A DNA stretch of 64,000 bases from Stomorhina lunata (taxonomy: Eukaryota > Arthropoda > Insecta > Diptera > Rhiniidae). Below, piece after piece: positions 25,640 through 37,543 of this stretch (position 1 is its first letter; every line of letters begins with the position of its first letter). Made by a program: the position numbers and the translations under genes. Location: positions 92,443,998-92,507,997 of the forward strand of contig OW121743.1 in NCBI GenBank assembly GCA_933228675.1, read 5' to 3'. The notes beneath the pieces were generated by a model. That model was not told the origin of the DNA and ran no database searches. It saw nothing but the letters and a program-made list of their open reading frames with translations.

Positions 25640-25822
25640 TTTTGCCGCACATAGGGGTCGACAAAATACATTTTTCGTTATATCTTCGGTATTTACAGTC
25701 GGATCTTAAAGTGTGATATATGGAGGTTTTTGCCTCGAGGAGGCCAATATTTTACAAAAGAAGTTTTTCGATAATTCCAATCGAACTATTAAAACCAACA
25801 AAAAAAATTGTCGCACATAACT
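25640..25822 (-). repeat. dispersed repeat copy (GATCCGACTGTAAATA family)
   Basis: Read on the minus strand it contains AAGATCCGACTGTAAATACC, GATATAACGAAAAAT and GACCCCTATGTGC, shared with 26,095-26,222 (plus) and 26,408-26,450 (plus). The order of sub-blocks relative to the other copies suggests the family was itself tandem before it dispersed. Confidence 0.6.
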
Positions 25823-26094
25823 ATACCAACTTATCTATGCGATTCACACAGAGCGTTTTGGTAATGTAGTACATTAATCTACATTGACTGTCACCGATGA
25901 GCAACTCATGGGCATCTTTTTTAAACTCGAGAGCCGTCAAAAATATAAGAAACTTGGATTTACATTCATTTTTTAAATTCTTGTTGTATGAGTTTAGATA
26001 TCATGGGTAAGTATTAGAAGAATGTACTTGAGGCCAATGATTATTAACCCAAAACATTGGACTTCTTTAGACAAAAACATCGATAAATTATCCT

Positions 26095-26230
26095 TTAAGA
26101 TCCGACTGTAAATGGCGAAGATATAACGAAAAATATTTTTGGCGACCCCTATGTGCTGCAAAAAACCTCCTTGTTTTTAATAGTTTGGTTGGAATTATCA
26201 CAAAACTAACTTAGTAAAAGTTTAAGAATT
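26095..26230 (+). repeat. dispersed repeat copy (GATCCGACTGTAAATA family)
   Basis: Plus-oriented copy containing GATCCGACTGTAAATGGCG, GATATAACGAAAAAT, GACCCCTATGTGC and TTTTTAATAGTTTGGTTGG. A shorter third copy lies at 26,408-26,450. No coding capacity was seen. Confidence 0.6.
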
Positions 26231-26724
26231 TTTGAAGAGTTTTGATTTTCTGATATTAGGGTGGTACATTAGGGTGGTAGGAAGAACTGAGGTGTGATTG
26301 ATAAATACTAGAACCGGGTATTCAAGGTCAATTTAAGATATTAGTCTCCATGGTAAAGTAAAATATTAGTCTCCTTGGGACAAAAACATCCCTATATCAC
26401 ATCAATATATCCATATTAAGATCCGACTGCAAATACCAAAGATATAACGAAAAATATACTTTTTGAACCCAAAAATTTTTGTAACTGTGTTACAACAATA
26501 CTTTATATTCGGTGGGGTACGGCGAACTTGTTTTCTTGCCATATTAGTTGAGACCCTCTAATGTACATGTAATTTTATTGTGTTTTCGAATTCGAAATTG
26601 ATATTCCCGAAAATTTGTTTTCTTAACAAATGTGAACAATCCCTCCCAAGTTTTGATATTTGAAGCATTATTGTAAAAAATACAAAATTCAAAGATTAAA
26701 TACTTTAATTTTGTTGCATAGTGT

Positions 26725-28600
26725 TTTTTTTTATTGTTATTTATTTATTTTTATTTTTTTTTTTTGCTTAATTTCACATTTATATTATTTATTGCACTTT
26801 TTCACTTGGTTATATTGGCCACTGTGGGGCGAGACAATACAAAAAATGTTAAAAAAATATTTTCAATCTAAAGGAATTATATAAAATATTTGATAACTCT
26901 TAATTCTGATTGTGAAAAACATAATAAAAAGTTGCTGAAAATATCACAATTAAAATGATTTACTTTTTTTTGGTTTTTAGTCCCACAGTGCAGTTTTTTT
27001 TTGTATATTCACTTAATGTCCTGTTTATAGAAAATATTTTTTGTTAAAGATTTTTTTTATTATTATAAAATACGACATTTGTTATTTATTTCATTACTTT
27101 TGAATGTGTGTGTGTGCGTAGATGTATGAGTGTATTTGATTGCGTTTACAAGGATTTTACGCTTTACTTGTATTTTTGCGCCTTTTCATTTTATTTTGTT
27201 TTTTTTTTTTCTTTTGGCTAATGTCGGTTAATGTTTTCCTTATTTTAACTTAGACTATTTTTGTGCTTAACATTTAAATGCGTAACGCATTTTATTTGTA
27301 CTTTATTTCTTTCCTTTCCATATATTCTCAAAGGACTTTTGTAGAAGAAGGGGAAAAGGACATTAGCAACCCTCTTGTTTATTATAGGAATTTCTTAAAA
27401 CATTCACATACATATACTATTTGCATTGAGGTCACATGTAGTAAAAATTGGCTTCATCTCAATGTAGCAGAACTAAGTGGATTTTTCCTTTTGTTTTTTA
27501 TTTTCTTTCAAGAAAAAATTAAAAAAAAAAAGTTAAGAAAAACATAGCTAGTATTTTTTGTCTGAATTTAAATGGAGTTTGGGTATCATAAAGACTAGAC
27601 AGAAAATCCTTAACAATAAATCTTTAAATTCTTATAGAGCAAGTACTTAAACGAAATAACAAGTTGTCTTTTTCCTTTCCTTTTTTTTGCAAATTTTGCA
27701 GAATTATATGAACAAGTTTAAGTTTTCATGTCTTTGAAACTGGGATAAGTTTCTTTGTATTTTTTGTTTCTTTAATAGTCCTTTCAAAATCTAGCATGAA
27801 AGATAATTGTCAATAAAAAACATAAAAATCACAAAACAGTAGTAAAAAAGTCAACAACTATTGTATCAAGAAATTTTCGATATATAATCGATTATATATT
27901 ATTTTTAAGCTACCGAAAAGTTGAATGTATTGAAATAGTTTTTTTGAGATACACAAGAGAATTTTGAAGAATATCCTTAAGGAATTTAGGCTAAATTGTC
28001 ACATATAAAACATTTAAATTAAAGTTGAGCGAAACTCTTCCAATTTATGTACATACATACATATATGTATTGCTATAACATTTGGAGTATTACAACATGT
28101 GCTATCTGCCATACTTTGTATATATTTTTAAAAGTAAAAATTCACGCTAAAAATAAAATAAAAATTTTTAGAACGAGAAATAAAAATTTGTGATCTCGAT
28201 CTTCGATTAAAGTTGTGTTCCCGTAAGATAATGATACGATAACTACCCAAACCAGTCCGAAGTTACCCAAAACTCACCAAAATGAGTATTGAGTCTTGAA
28301 ATTGAGAGCGTAATTTAATTTCCCCACTTACTTAAAACTATACCGACCTTTTCTTTGAGTTAGTTTTGGTAACAAATTATTTTCTTAAAGTCAATAAAAA
28401 CAAAAAATTGTTATTAAAAATTAAATACAGCAAAACTAAAATAGTATTAACAGTTTGAATATTTTTCAAGTTAAATCTTTTGTGGACTTAAGTTTTGTGT
28501 AATTCCTAAATTACTCTTGTTCGTTTTGGTCAAATTTTTAATTTTTTTTCAAAACATACACTTTTTATACTTATAAAATTCGATACTGTTACCCGATTTT
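26725..28600. other. AT-rich intergenic stretch, no gene seen
   Basis: T-rich homopolymer-laden DNA. Short open frames (26,660-26,884 and 27,278-27,547) have no recognisable protein features. About 28,205-28,290 shares the phrases TTCCCGTA and CAGTCCGAAGTTA with the small inverted-repeat element at 46,741-46,874. Confidence 0.45.
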
Positions 28601-29788
28601 TTATACCCTTCAATAATTTATTAGTGATCTTAGACCATAAAAATTATACCGATCGACTCAGAATCGGAAGGAGAATGTATTAAGCGATGTTTGTCTGTCT
28701 GTTTGTCTGTCCGTCTGTCTGTTGAAATCAAGTTTCTGAAGCCCCTGGAGGATGGACCTACATAAATTATATATCAGATTTTAGGAAATTCTCCCGCAAT
28801 GAACGCTATTAAATTTCATTAAAATCGGTTTATAAACACCGAAAATATCGAAAAAATACCAAAAATTAGACGAAAATTTTAAAATTTTTGATTGAAACAC
28901 ACTTTTAAATAACAAGAGAAAAAGGATACTCCTGGTGTACATGTGATAATATATTATATATCAGATTGTAGGAAATGGTTCCCCAAAGCACTCTGTAAAA
29001 TTTCGGTCCATAAACCACTGAGATATCGCCAAAACACTAAATTTTATGTATTGCAAATTGAACAAAGAACGCATTAGAGAATGTTTGTTGGAAAAATTTA
29101 ATGCAGGAATAGGAAAAACCACCCTCCTTTAGCACGGACATATATCAGATTTTAGGAAATTCTCCCACCAAGCACTTTATTAAATTTTTTTAAAAGCGGT
29201 CCATAAACAACAGAGATATCGTCAAAACACTACTTGTACAGCAAATTGCCCAAAGTACGTGTCTAAGAAATTTTGTTGACATTTTGTAAGTATTGTTTCA
29301 GCGATATCTCAGGTGTTTATGGACCGATTGTGATGAAATTTAGCAGCGTTCTTTGTGTGAGGATTTCCTAAAATCTGATATAAAAACTCTACAAATCTGA
29401 TTATGAATACCATTCAAATTGTACCGATCGACTCAGAATCTGCAGGAGAATCGATGTCCGTCCGTATATCTGTCTGTCCTTTTTTCTGTTGTAGTCAAGT
29501 TTTTGGAGCCGATGTCGATATCTCAGATGTTTATTTTGATGAAATTTAATAGCGTTCTTCGCAGGGGATTACCTAAACTCTGATGTATTCTGTAATTTGT
29601 GGTAGATATAATTTAGTGTTTAAGCGATATTTCAGGTGTTTTGATCGACAATGATGAAACTTAGGGTGAGACGATATCCTAAAATTTTGTGTAAAATGCA
29701 TATGTTTACACCTTCCAGGAGCTCCACAAATCTGATTTTAGCAGACACACTGCATTTATCTTAATTTTGTGTCTGACTTTTGAACATT
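28600..29788. repeat. cluster of dispersed repeat segments, direct and inverted
   Basis: Two direct copies of a segment containing ACCGATCGACTCAGAATC followed by GTCTGTCTGT-type tracts occur at about 28,640-28,745 and 29,415-29,515. The block around 28,775-28,860 (AGGAAATTCTCCC, then TTTATAAACACC) recurs inverted near 29,300-29,400. These look like overlapping fragments of one non-coding transposon family. No open frame of note. Confidence 0.6.
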
Positions 29789-30477
29789 ATGATAACATTT
29801 GAGAAGGTATTATATATCAAATTATAGGTAATCTTCCTAGGAAGTACAAAAATGCAGCTAAGTACATGATATCCGTTCAAAACCTACTTGATCAACAAGA
29901 GGGTATTAACTCAAAATTTAAAAATTTTCAGTAGAGTCAAAAAACAATTTTACTTTACTACTACTTTCATATCGTTACTTTAATATAGAAAAGCCCTAAC
30001 TAATATTTTTCTTGCATTGTAGGAGAGGGAAAGAAAACTAAAAAAAATCTTAAGTTTTGAAGATATAGAAATTTTATAAACGTAGTTTGTTACTAAATTC
30101 TCTAAAGAAGTTAATGCCATAACAATGTTTTTTTAAATTAAATAATTTTTATAAAATTATATCAGATAAAGTTTTTAGAAGCGATTGAATGAAAAACGAC
30201 TTAGGGCCTTTCTATATTAAAGTAACGATATAAAGAAGAGGGGTAAAACTGTAGTTTTTGTTTGCGAAATTATAGTGAAAATGATGTCAGATTTTTGCAA
30301 TGGGTAGATAAGACCACCACACATTAATTTCTTCTAAAAAGTGAAAATTTAAAAATTTTGAGTTAATACCCTCTTGTTGAACAAGTGCGATATGTAGGTT
30401 TTGAAGGGATATCATGTACTTAGCTGCATTTTTGTACTTCCTAGGAAGATATATAATACCTTCTCAAATGTTATCAT
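29789..30477. mobile_element. foldback element with arms of about 200-280 bp
   Basis: The left arm (29,789-29,998) and right arm (about 30,200-30,477) are inverted copies. Both start outward with ATGATAACATTTGAGAAGG and share CTAGGAAGTACAAAAATGC, AAGAGGGTATTAACTC and TCGTTACTTTAATATAGAAA. The right arm carries extra internal sequence. The central loop is about 200 bp and there is no coding capacity. The structure is that of a foldback or MITE-type non-autonomous DNA element. Confidence 0.75.
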
Positions 30478-30510
30478 GTTAAAGTGTATCTTCTGTAGAG
30501 TTCTATTTAT

Positions 30511-31085
30511 ACCCTTCACCACCATAGATGGAAAGGGTATTATAAGTTTGTGCTGATGTATGTAACGTGTAGAAATATTTGCCTTTTAGTATACCAATAG
30601 GCTTAGAATCACTTTCTAAGTCGATTTAAGTCCGTCCGTCCGTCTGGCTGGACCCCCATGTAAACCTTGTAATCAAAGTACAGGTCGCAATTCTAAAGAT
30701 AATTTGATGAAATTTTGCACAAATAATTTTTTTGATAGTGGGACCATGGCTATTGAAATTCGTTAAAATCGGTCCATTATTTATGGTACCTCCCATACCT
30801 CCCACTTCCCGGAATTGATATATTGGCCGCAAATATCAATATTTTTTTAATGAAATTTAAAACAAATGCTGCTTATGTTCACAAACATCACTGTACCAAA
30901 TCGAAATCGGTCCATATTTGACCATAGCTCCCATACAAACTTATGTGTCAAAACGCACTAAATGAGACAAAAAGATCTTAAATCTGAAGATAATAAGTAA
31001 CAACTGTAATCAATTTGCCAAATTTCGATATAATCGATCCACACTCTTATATAAGTCCAAATGATCTCAAAATATCTCGACCATC
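30511..31085 (+). repeat. dispersed repeat family A, plus copy
   Basis: Starts TACCCTTCACCACCATAG and includes GTCCGTCCGTCCGTCTGGC, CCATGTAAACCTTGTAATCA and TCAATTTGCCAAATTTCG. The same blocks appear in reverse order and strand at 34,340-34,885. Frames within it reflect repeat sequence shared with the other copy, not a protein I recognise. Confidence 0.75.
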
Positions 31086-34000
31086 ACCAAAATTAAAGTT
31101 TTTAACACCAATGTGAAAGCCGGCTGTGAGACTTGGACAGTCGTATGCTATCTGTAAGCATTATTCAATCGGTGAATTAGACGTACCTATATTAAAAATT
31201 GTGTACCCATCACAATTTATAATCAAGACCTATGGTTGCGCAACATTCAAGATCTGCTACAAAGAAGTATACGCACTAGAAAAAATGGTTGGGTATAAGT
31301 GGACCGATTTCCTGATATGAGTATGTACAGAATTTTCATAACTACTTGTTTTATAATTTGATATTTATCAGCAATAAACTGGTTTCCGAGGGTAATTTTA
31401 CATGACTGCTATGGTCAAATGTAGACCGATACTCACAAAATTGTAAATGCTGACTTATATAAAACTTCTCTGCACAAAATTTAGTTATCATAGCTTTATT
31501 AAAATTTGAAAATTATCAACTTTAAAGTATTGATCATCAGAAATAATTTTGTCAAATTTTGTTGATCTAGCTCTTTTGGTTTAGGTATTATAGAGCTTTT
31601 AACTAACGGATAGACAGACAGATACCACCTATTCTTCTTTGAATTTTAGCTTTTTCAGTTAACGGTTTATATGGGAGCTAGGTTAAAAGTGATTTTTGTA
31701 AATACCAATATTTTCAAAGTAATGAGGAATATTCTTGCCAAATTTTATTGCCCTATCGTGTTTTAAACCAACGGACAGACAGACGGTCATCGCATTTTAG
31801 AATTTCATAAAGATCCAGGATATATATCATATTTTAGGTATTAAATCAATATTAAAATTGCAAACTTTAGATACATTTCCCAACAAGACTTAACAATTTC
31901 ATATTTTTGTAATTATATTCTATTCTATTTCACCTGGTGGACTTTATAGTTAAGTTAAATAAAATCTGGAAAAACAACAACACCTTCAAATGTGTTTGAT
32001 CGTATCAAAACTTAAAATTAAAAAAAAAATAGTATTTCTGCGAAAATCGTGTCTAACTTAAAATCTGTATAACTATTATATTCATTCGTTATAGATTTAT
32101 GATTGCCCATTAATAGGTATATCAATAGATCTTATTAATATTACCTGTGGGACAAAATGCTGTGACTATTCTTCTTTTGAATAAATGGGTGTGTCATCAT
32201 TAAATCCTTTAAATGACATATTTTTTATTTCTCCTACATTTCCTCTTAAATTCCCATTATGACTTTGGCTCTGTCAGAACTTTTTTTGTGATCCTTAGTG
32301 AAAATTTCATTTTCTTGCAATTTACATATAAAAAAGAGTTCCCGTAAAAAAAGTTTCATTTGAAAGTAAAAGAAAAAACACTAATTTCAATTTGCACTTT
32401 TGAAAATTATATGGTATATGTATCCACTTCAATGTCAGTTACATGGTTGCCCTTATACCAACATACTCTTAACGATTTATGCAGAATGTAGAAAAATTCG
32501 TTTTGCTAGTTATATTCTTTCTATTTAATGACAGGATATACTATAGTAATGGAACGTAAAACGAAAGCGATAGTGTTAGTAGGTGCAATCAGGGAAGGTA
32601 GGAAGACCGGACCAAAACCAACCATAAAAAAACTCCTGACAACTGGCAACAACAATACCTTTGAACATTTAGTACAGAAGTTTGTATGTTCATTTGTCAT
32701 AAGTCTGTGAGAATATTGCAAAATTTATACTTTATGCCGGAATATAAAAGGCAAAAACAGAACAAATTGTGTGTATTGGTTTATTAAACCACACACACAA
32801 CTCTATACTGGTGGTAAACAAAGTGGGTGGTGGTATGTGGACAAGCAGCAGCATCATCATCAATTACTATAAAATACGAGTTTACACGAAAAGTTTATAC
32901 TATACACAAGTATGTAGTACTAACTATCTATAGCTATAGTATATCTTGTATGTATGTATGTATGTAGGATTCTTGTTTCTTTATTCCAAATATACTAGAT
33001 ATAAATATTGTATGTATGCTATATGCAACCGATGATGCTGGGTCAGGTTGTGAATATCACCAACACATCACCAGCCAGCTTCCAACTAGCCAGGCTGCTA
33101 AACAGTTAGTCAGTCACTCAGTCATAATGTTAAACAGTCAAAAGCATACAGGCTGCTAGCCAGAAAACCAAACCAAACAGCTAGAGCAATCCAAGCAGCA
33201 GCCAGCACCTCTTTATGATTCGTTTCTTTTCGGGACAAATGTAACACAGAGTCAAGCACAAACACACACACGCACACTTTCAATTATCCGGCACATTGGT
33301 ATATACACCAATTTTACGCAGGAAATATTTTTCTCATTTTTTTATATTTTAAAATATTTTTAAAATTTTTTTTAGTGTTTTTTAAGTTAAATCCTTTTTT
33401 CACATTATTTACTTATTCATTTAAAATAATACCGTTTAATTTTTATTTTATCTTTTGATTGTTATATTTAAGGATGAAAAATCCTTAGCAAGGATGCATT
33501 TGTTTTTTAACCGTTTTCTTCCTTAAAATATACTATATATTTCTTAGTTATAGTTTTCCATTTAAATAACCGTAGAATTTTAACGTTCTTTTCGTATCGA
33601 CACTCAAAAACAGAATAACTGTAAAGTTTGTGCTCAATTTTTCATAACATAGATTTTTTCAGTTCTGCCCAGATTCCCACAACATATTTCCAGTTACATA
33701 TTTTGCAAATTTATCATTCTTCTCATTTACGGTTTTATTGTCTGTTCACGCTCTCGCTCTTATCACAAGTTCGCTCTCTGTTTTTGTTGCTTAGCGAAAG
33801 CAAGAATCAAAGTGTAAACAAGAAAAAATATATGAAAAGCAATTGTAACAAAGCGGAAGTGGAAATGAATTTAAGAGAGCTTTGTCACGATTCTTATTTG
33901 AATTGTTGTCAGTGTATATGATACTTTTAAATTAAAGGCCTTTTTATCATAGGGCCTTTTAGATGAATTAACAGGTGACAACAAAAAAAAATTATTACAT

Positions 34001-34114
34001 ATTTTACTAAATAACTTTAAAATGAGATGAACAAAAATTTGTAGAAAACATTTTTTAAAAATTTATTTGCAATCCCAGAATTCGTTAGTTTTGAGGCTAA
34101 GTTTTTCTACAAAA
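31086..34114. other. gene-free interval with family B repeat remnants and a CA-rich segment
   Basis: 31,120-31,860 carries fragments of a second dispersed repeat (family B: TTCATAAAGATCCAGGATAT and GACAGACAGACGG). 32,800-33,290 is less AT-rich, with repeated CAGCCAG-type words and AC repeats. It could be a 5' UTR or regulatory DNA, but no start codon, splice site or domain supports a gene. Confidence 0.45.
33650..33800 (+). promoter_or_regulatory. possible GAGA-type promoter region
   Basis: TCAGTT, an initiator-like hexamer, occurs near 33,659, followed by CGCTCTCGCTC and TCGCTCTCTG around 33,750-33,785, which resemble GAGA-factor sites common near fly promoters. No downstream first exon could be identified, so this is a weak call. 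It could drive the orphan exon-like frame at 39,011. Confidence 0.2.
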
Positions 34115-34339
34115 ATGTATATTCAAAAAGAAAGAGTATTTGCATTTGATCCCAAATCTGTTGCATTTATTTATTAATGTAGCAGACCAATTTATTGATA
34201 ACAAGTAAGAAAGTGCTATAATCGTCAAGCCTGACCATACGATACCCTTCACCACTAAGGTCAAAGGTGTTATTTTTCCTGTATAAAGACAAATATTTGC
34301 TAAATTTTGCCATCATACAAACATTTTCTTAAAACTTAT

Positions 34340-34885
34340 ATATTCCGTCATTTGGACTTATATGAGAGCTAGGGTCAAATGTGAACCCATTATCTCGAAA
34401 TTTGGCAAATTGATAACAGTTGTTACTTGAAATACTCATTATCTTTAGATTTACGAGCGTTTTAGTGATCTTTTGCTATGGTCAAATGTGGACCGATTTC
34501 AACGAAATTTGGTGCAGTGATTTTAGTTTACATAAGCAGTATTTGTTTTAAATTTCATGAAAAAATATTTATATTTGTGACCAATATATCAATTCCGGGA
34601 AGTGGGAAGTGGTATAATGGACCGATTTTGACGAATTTTAATAGCCATGGTCCCATTATTAAAAAAATGATCTGTGCCAAATTTCATCAAAATATCTTTA
34701 GACCTGTAGTTTGATTACAAGGTTTACATGGGGGTCCAGCCAGCCAGACGGACATTGCTAAATCGACTCAGAAAGTGATTCTAAGCCTATTGATATACTA
34801 AAAGGTGGGTCTAAGACAAATATTTCTATGCGTTACATACATCAGCACAAACTTATAACACCCTTTCCATCTATGTTGGTGAAGG
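34340..34885 (-). repeat. dispersed repeat family A, minus copy
   Basis: Inverted counterpart of 30,511-31,085. It ends with AACACCCTTTCCATCTATG and GGTGAAGGG and contains CATGGGGGTCCAGCCAGCCA. Members also occur at about 404-690 (minus), 48,566-48,720 (plus, partial) and 55,140-55,330 (plus, partial). Confidence 0.75.
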
Positions 34886-35075
34886 GAATAAAAAGCAAAA
34901 AAATAGTAGCCAACGGCTGCAGCAAGAATGTGGGAAGTGAAGGAAGATGAAAACTGAAAATTGTTTGTGTTTTGCTCAGTCGATAATCTACGCTTTTACT
35001 TATGGTTTATGAACATAATTCTTAAAAGTTTTGTTTGTAAAATAAGTAATAATGCTAGGTTTTCGATCTGTCTAA

Positions 35076-35140
35076 ATTGGGGATAATCCCCCTGAAGAGA
35101 TGGCCTAATCAACTATCGAAACGCGTCGAGGAATTTTGGT
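35076..35140 (+). ncRNA. hammerhead-ribozyme-like motif
   Basis: In order: CTGAAGA (35,092-35,098, fits CUGANGA with the variable seventh base), stem II GATGG (35,099-35,103) pairing with CTATC (35,113-35,117) including one G-U, GAAA (35,118-35,121), then CGCGTC ending at 35,127. The palindromic ACGCGT gives only a minimal stem III, as in Penelope-type hammerheads thought to act as dimers. The expected cleavage point is after the C of GTC at 35,127. Stem I between GAGG (35,128-35,131) and CCCC (about 35,088-35,091) has one mismatch. Confidence 0.6.
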
Positions 35141-35569
35141 TTCTCCGCAAATATTTTTTGGCTTTTTTCATCAGTAAATTGGTCTGTTACATTAATAAAT
35201 AAATGTAACAGATTTGGGATCAATTGCGAATACTCTTTCTTTTTGAATAATATTTACATCCCGACTATTTTGTTATTTTTTGAGAAAAAATTTTATACTT
35301 AAAAGTATTTTTTGGACTTAATTTTAGAATTAATACTCGATAATTTTCGGAAAAAATTTCTGTATAATAAATTTTGTATTGAAAATATTATACAGAGTAA
35401 ATATTCTATTTTTTTTTTTAATTATATATCGAAAACAAAATTTTATACTTGAAATTTTTCTATAGAAAAAAAATTATACTGAAAATTGTTCTATAACAAA
35501 AAATTGTACATGGGGCGTTTGTATTAAAAATGTTTCTTTAACAAAAAATTTATATTAAAAACAAGTAAG

Positions 35570-36765
35570 AGTGTTATATTCGACTGTGCCGAATCTTACA
35601 TGCCCACCATCAAGTTGTGTTAAATTTAGAAACGTATCTCAAATATCTACGAGAGTGCAGCTAATTCAAAATGTGGACCAAATGTAGTATTGTTGGTAAA
35701 ATATTTAGACTAAATTCGGTTGCAGTAGCTAGTACATATTTACAAAATTGTGTGTCATAACCGGGTATTGTCTGACATTAATAAGCTTTTAAATACTTTT
35801 CGTTGTGCTTAATATGTAGTTAGGATAAACATTTTGTTAATAATACGACAGGTCCATAAAGTCTGGACTTAACATTGATTTTTTTGATTGTAGATATAAA
35901 AAGGGGATGTTATATATAAGCCAAATATTGACCGATTGTCACAAAATGTTATATACTGGCTGGTATTTATATAAAGCTTATTTAGTTTATTTATTTAGTT
36001 TCCATAGCTGTTATAGTTTATAATTTAATAGCTTTTAACTGGCGTTTGTCGCATTTTAGTTGTTTTCGGAAGTGGTTTTTATATGAAAGCTATGGTCAAA
36101 TAAGGACCGATTCCTATAAAATTTGATATACTGACCAATATTTAAATAAAACTTTTCTGTTCTAAATCACAATTGTATTCAATTTATCAGCATTAATGTG
36201 ATTTCCGAGTCGGAAATGGGAGCACTAACTAAATGTGAACCGATTTTGCCCATTTTCAGTGCACACTGGCTGGCATTGACAAAAGAGTTCCTTTTGCTAA
36301 GTTTAGGGGCCAAAGCTATTACAGTTTATCATTTATTGGCATTTAAGTGTATTTTAGGTGGAATTTAGGCTGTTTCCGTAAGTTTTTTGTATAGGAGCTA
36401 TGGTTAAATGTGAACCGATTTCGATGAAATTTTATATGCCGCCTTTTGCTTATGTAAAACTTCTACATACCAAATTTCATCATAGCTTCTATCGTTTTTC
36501 ATTTATTAGCAAATAAGCCATTAGGCTAGGCGAGGTTATACGGGAGCTATGGTGAAATGTGAATAGATATTGCAAAATTTTAATACCAAAACTTTCCCAG
36601 AAATAAAGAATGTCTTTGCCAAGTTTCAGTGACCTATCTCCTTTAGTTTAGGCGTTATCGACCTTTCAACAGACAGACATCGCTTATAGAATTTCATAAG
36701 GATTCAGAATATATATCCCTTTTGGTTTTTGAGCCAATATAAAGGAAATTACAAACGGAATGACA
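35570..36765 (-). repeat. dispersed repeat family B and related fragments
   Basis: Begins with TATTCGACTGTGCCGAATCT and ends near TTACAAACGGAATGACAATC. Related pieces lie at 31,120-31,860, 49,190-49,360 and, in the opposite orientation, 50,683-51,155. Recurrent wording such as 'ggagctatggt.aaatgtgaaccgat' occurs several times, suggesting internal duplication. No protein is recognised. Confidence 0.65.
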
Positions 36766-37540
36766 ATCTCAATATACTTTTTGATGCTGGGTATAAAAAC
36801 AACAAAAAGATATAGCCTTAAAACCACTTCCTTCGATTTGCCCCCGACATTTAAAGAACATATCTCTATTGGAATTTTTGTAAAGAGCGCGAAAAGTGTT
36901 TACATTTTTTGTTTTGTTTTTGTTCGTTTGTTTTGGTTATGTCGTTTTCATTCGACTTTCAATAAATTATTCGGGGTTGCTCTGGGAATGTATGAATGAA
37001 TGTGAAAATTGTTGTACAGAATAAATAATAATAATGCTCTTTTACTACGGGTACGAGCACAAATATGTGTTTGTTGCTCTTTTACATTCATCAGTCCCAT
37101 CCATCTTCCAGCAGATATCAGCGATATAGTGTAACCATTTTGGTATATTATCGGAAGTGAAGAATAAATCAAATGAAATTGTTTGGAAAATGTTAGAGAT
37201 ATTATTTTTTTTTTCGATATAAAGTTTAAGAAAAATGTTTATAAAAAATGTTCGATATAATTTTTTTTTTTAGTAAAATTTTTAATATACAAATTTTCTA
37301 TAGAAAAAAATGTCGATATACTTATAACTTTTTCTGTTTCAAAATGTTCGATATACATTTTTTTACAACTAAAAAGAGGAGATATTTCATTTCAATTGGG
37401 GTTATTCTCTCAGACAATGAGCTGCATCCGATTCTATTTTTAGATTCATTGAAAGGGCCTACGTTTTAGCTCCGGCTCTGAACGCCAAATGCATTAGTTA
37501 GATAAGTTTTACATAGCCTAATACTCAATAACCAGTGGCT
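36766..37540. other. AT-rich stretch, no gene seen
   Basis: It includes a few stray satellite-like monomers (37,220-37,370) and short open frames (36,760-36,999, 36,948-37,172, 37,248-37,469) without recognisable features. Confidence 0.4.
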
Positions 37541-37543
37541 GAG

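Larger units (their letters stand above)
24743..26724. mobile_element. composite element bounded by a 19-bp perfect inverted repeat
   Basis: The ends are perfect inverted copies of A-CACTATGCAACAAAATTA (24,743-24,761) and its complement (26,706-26,724), about 2 kb apart. The interior holds a dead reverse-transcriptase fragment and copies of a dispersed repeat, so it is a mosaic. No transposase is visible and no convincing target-site duplication was found. It could be a non-autonomous foldback or two solo ends. Confidence 0.45.
34115..35262. mobile_element. Penelope-like element remnant with inverted termini
   Basis: 34,123-34,202 and 35,168-35,254 are high-identity inverted copies sharing TTCAAAAAGAAAGAGTATT, GATCCCAAATCTGTT and ATTTATTTATTAATGTA. 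Between them lie a family A repeat (34,340-34,885) and, near the right end, a hammerhead-ribozyme-like core. Inverted terminal copies plus a hammerhead motif are characteristic of Penelope-like retroelements. No reverse transcriptase or GIY-YIG endonuclease reading frame remains. Confidence 0.55.

Noticed and set aside
30626..30832. Small frame sharing NGPILTNFNSHGP with the frame at 34,478-34,714
   Set aside because: The similarity comes from the nucleotide-level repeat family A. Frames are short and broken in the other copies.
32528..32710. 60-codon basic frame (IVMERKTKAIVLVGAIREGR)
   Set aside because: No homologous family recognised and no splice or promoter context. The opposite strand is open over the same interval, as expected by chance.
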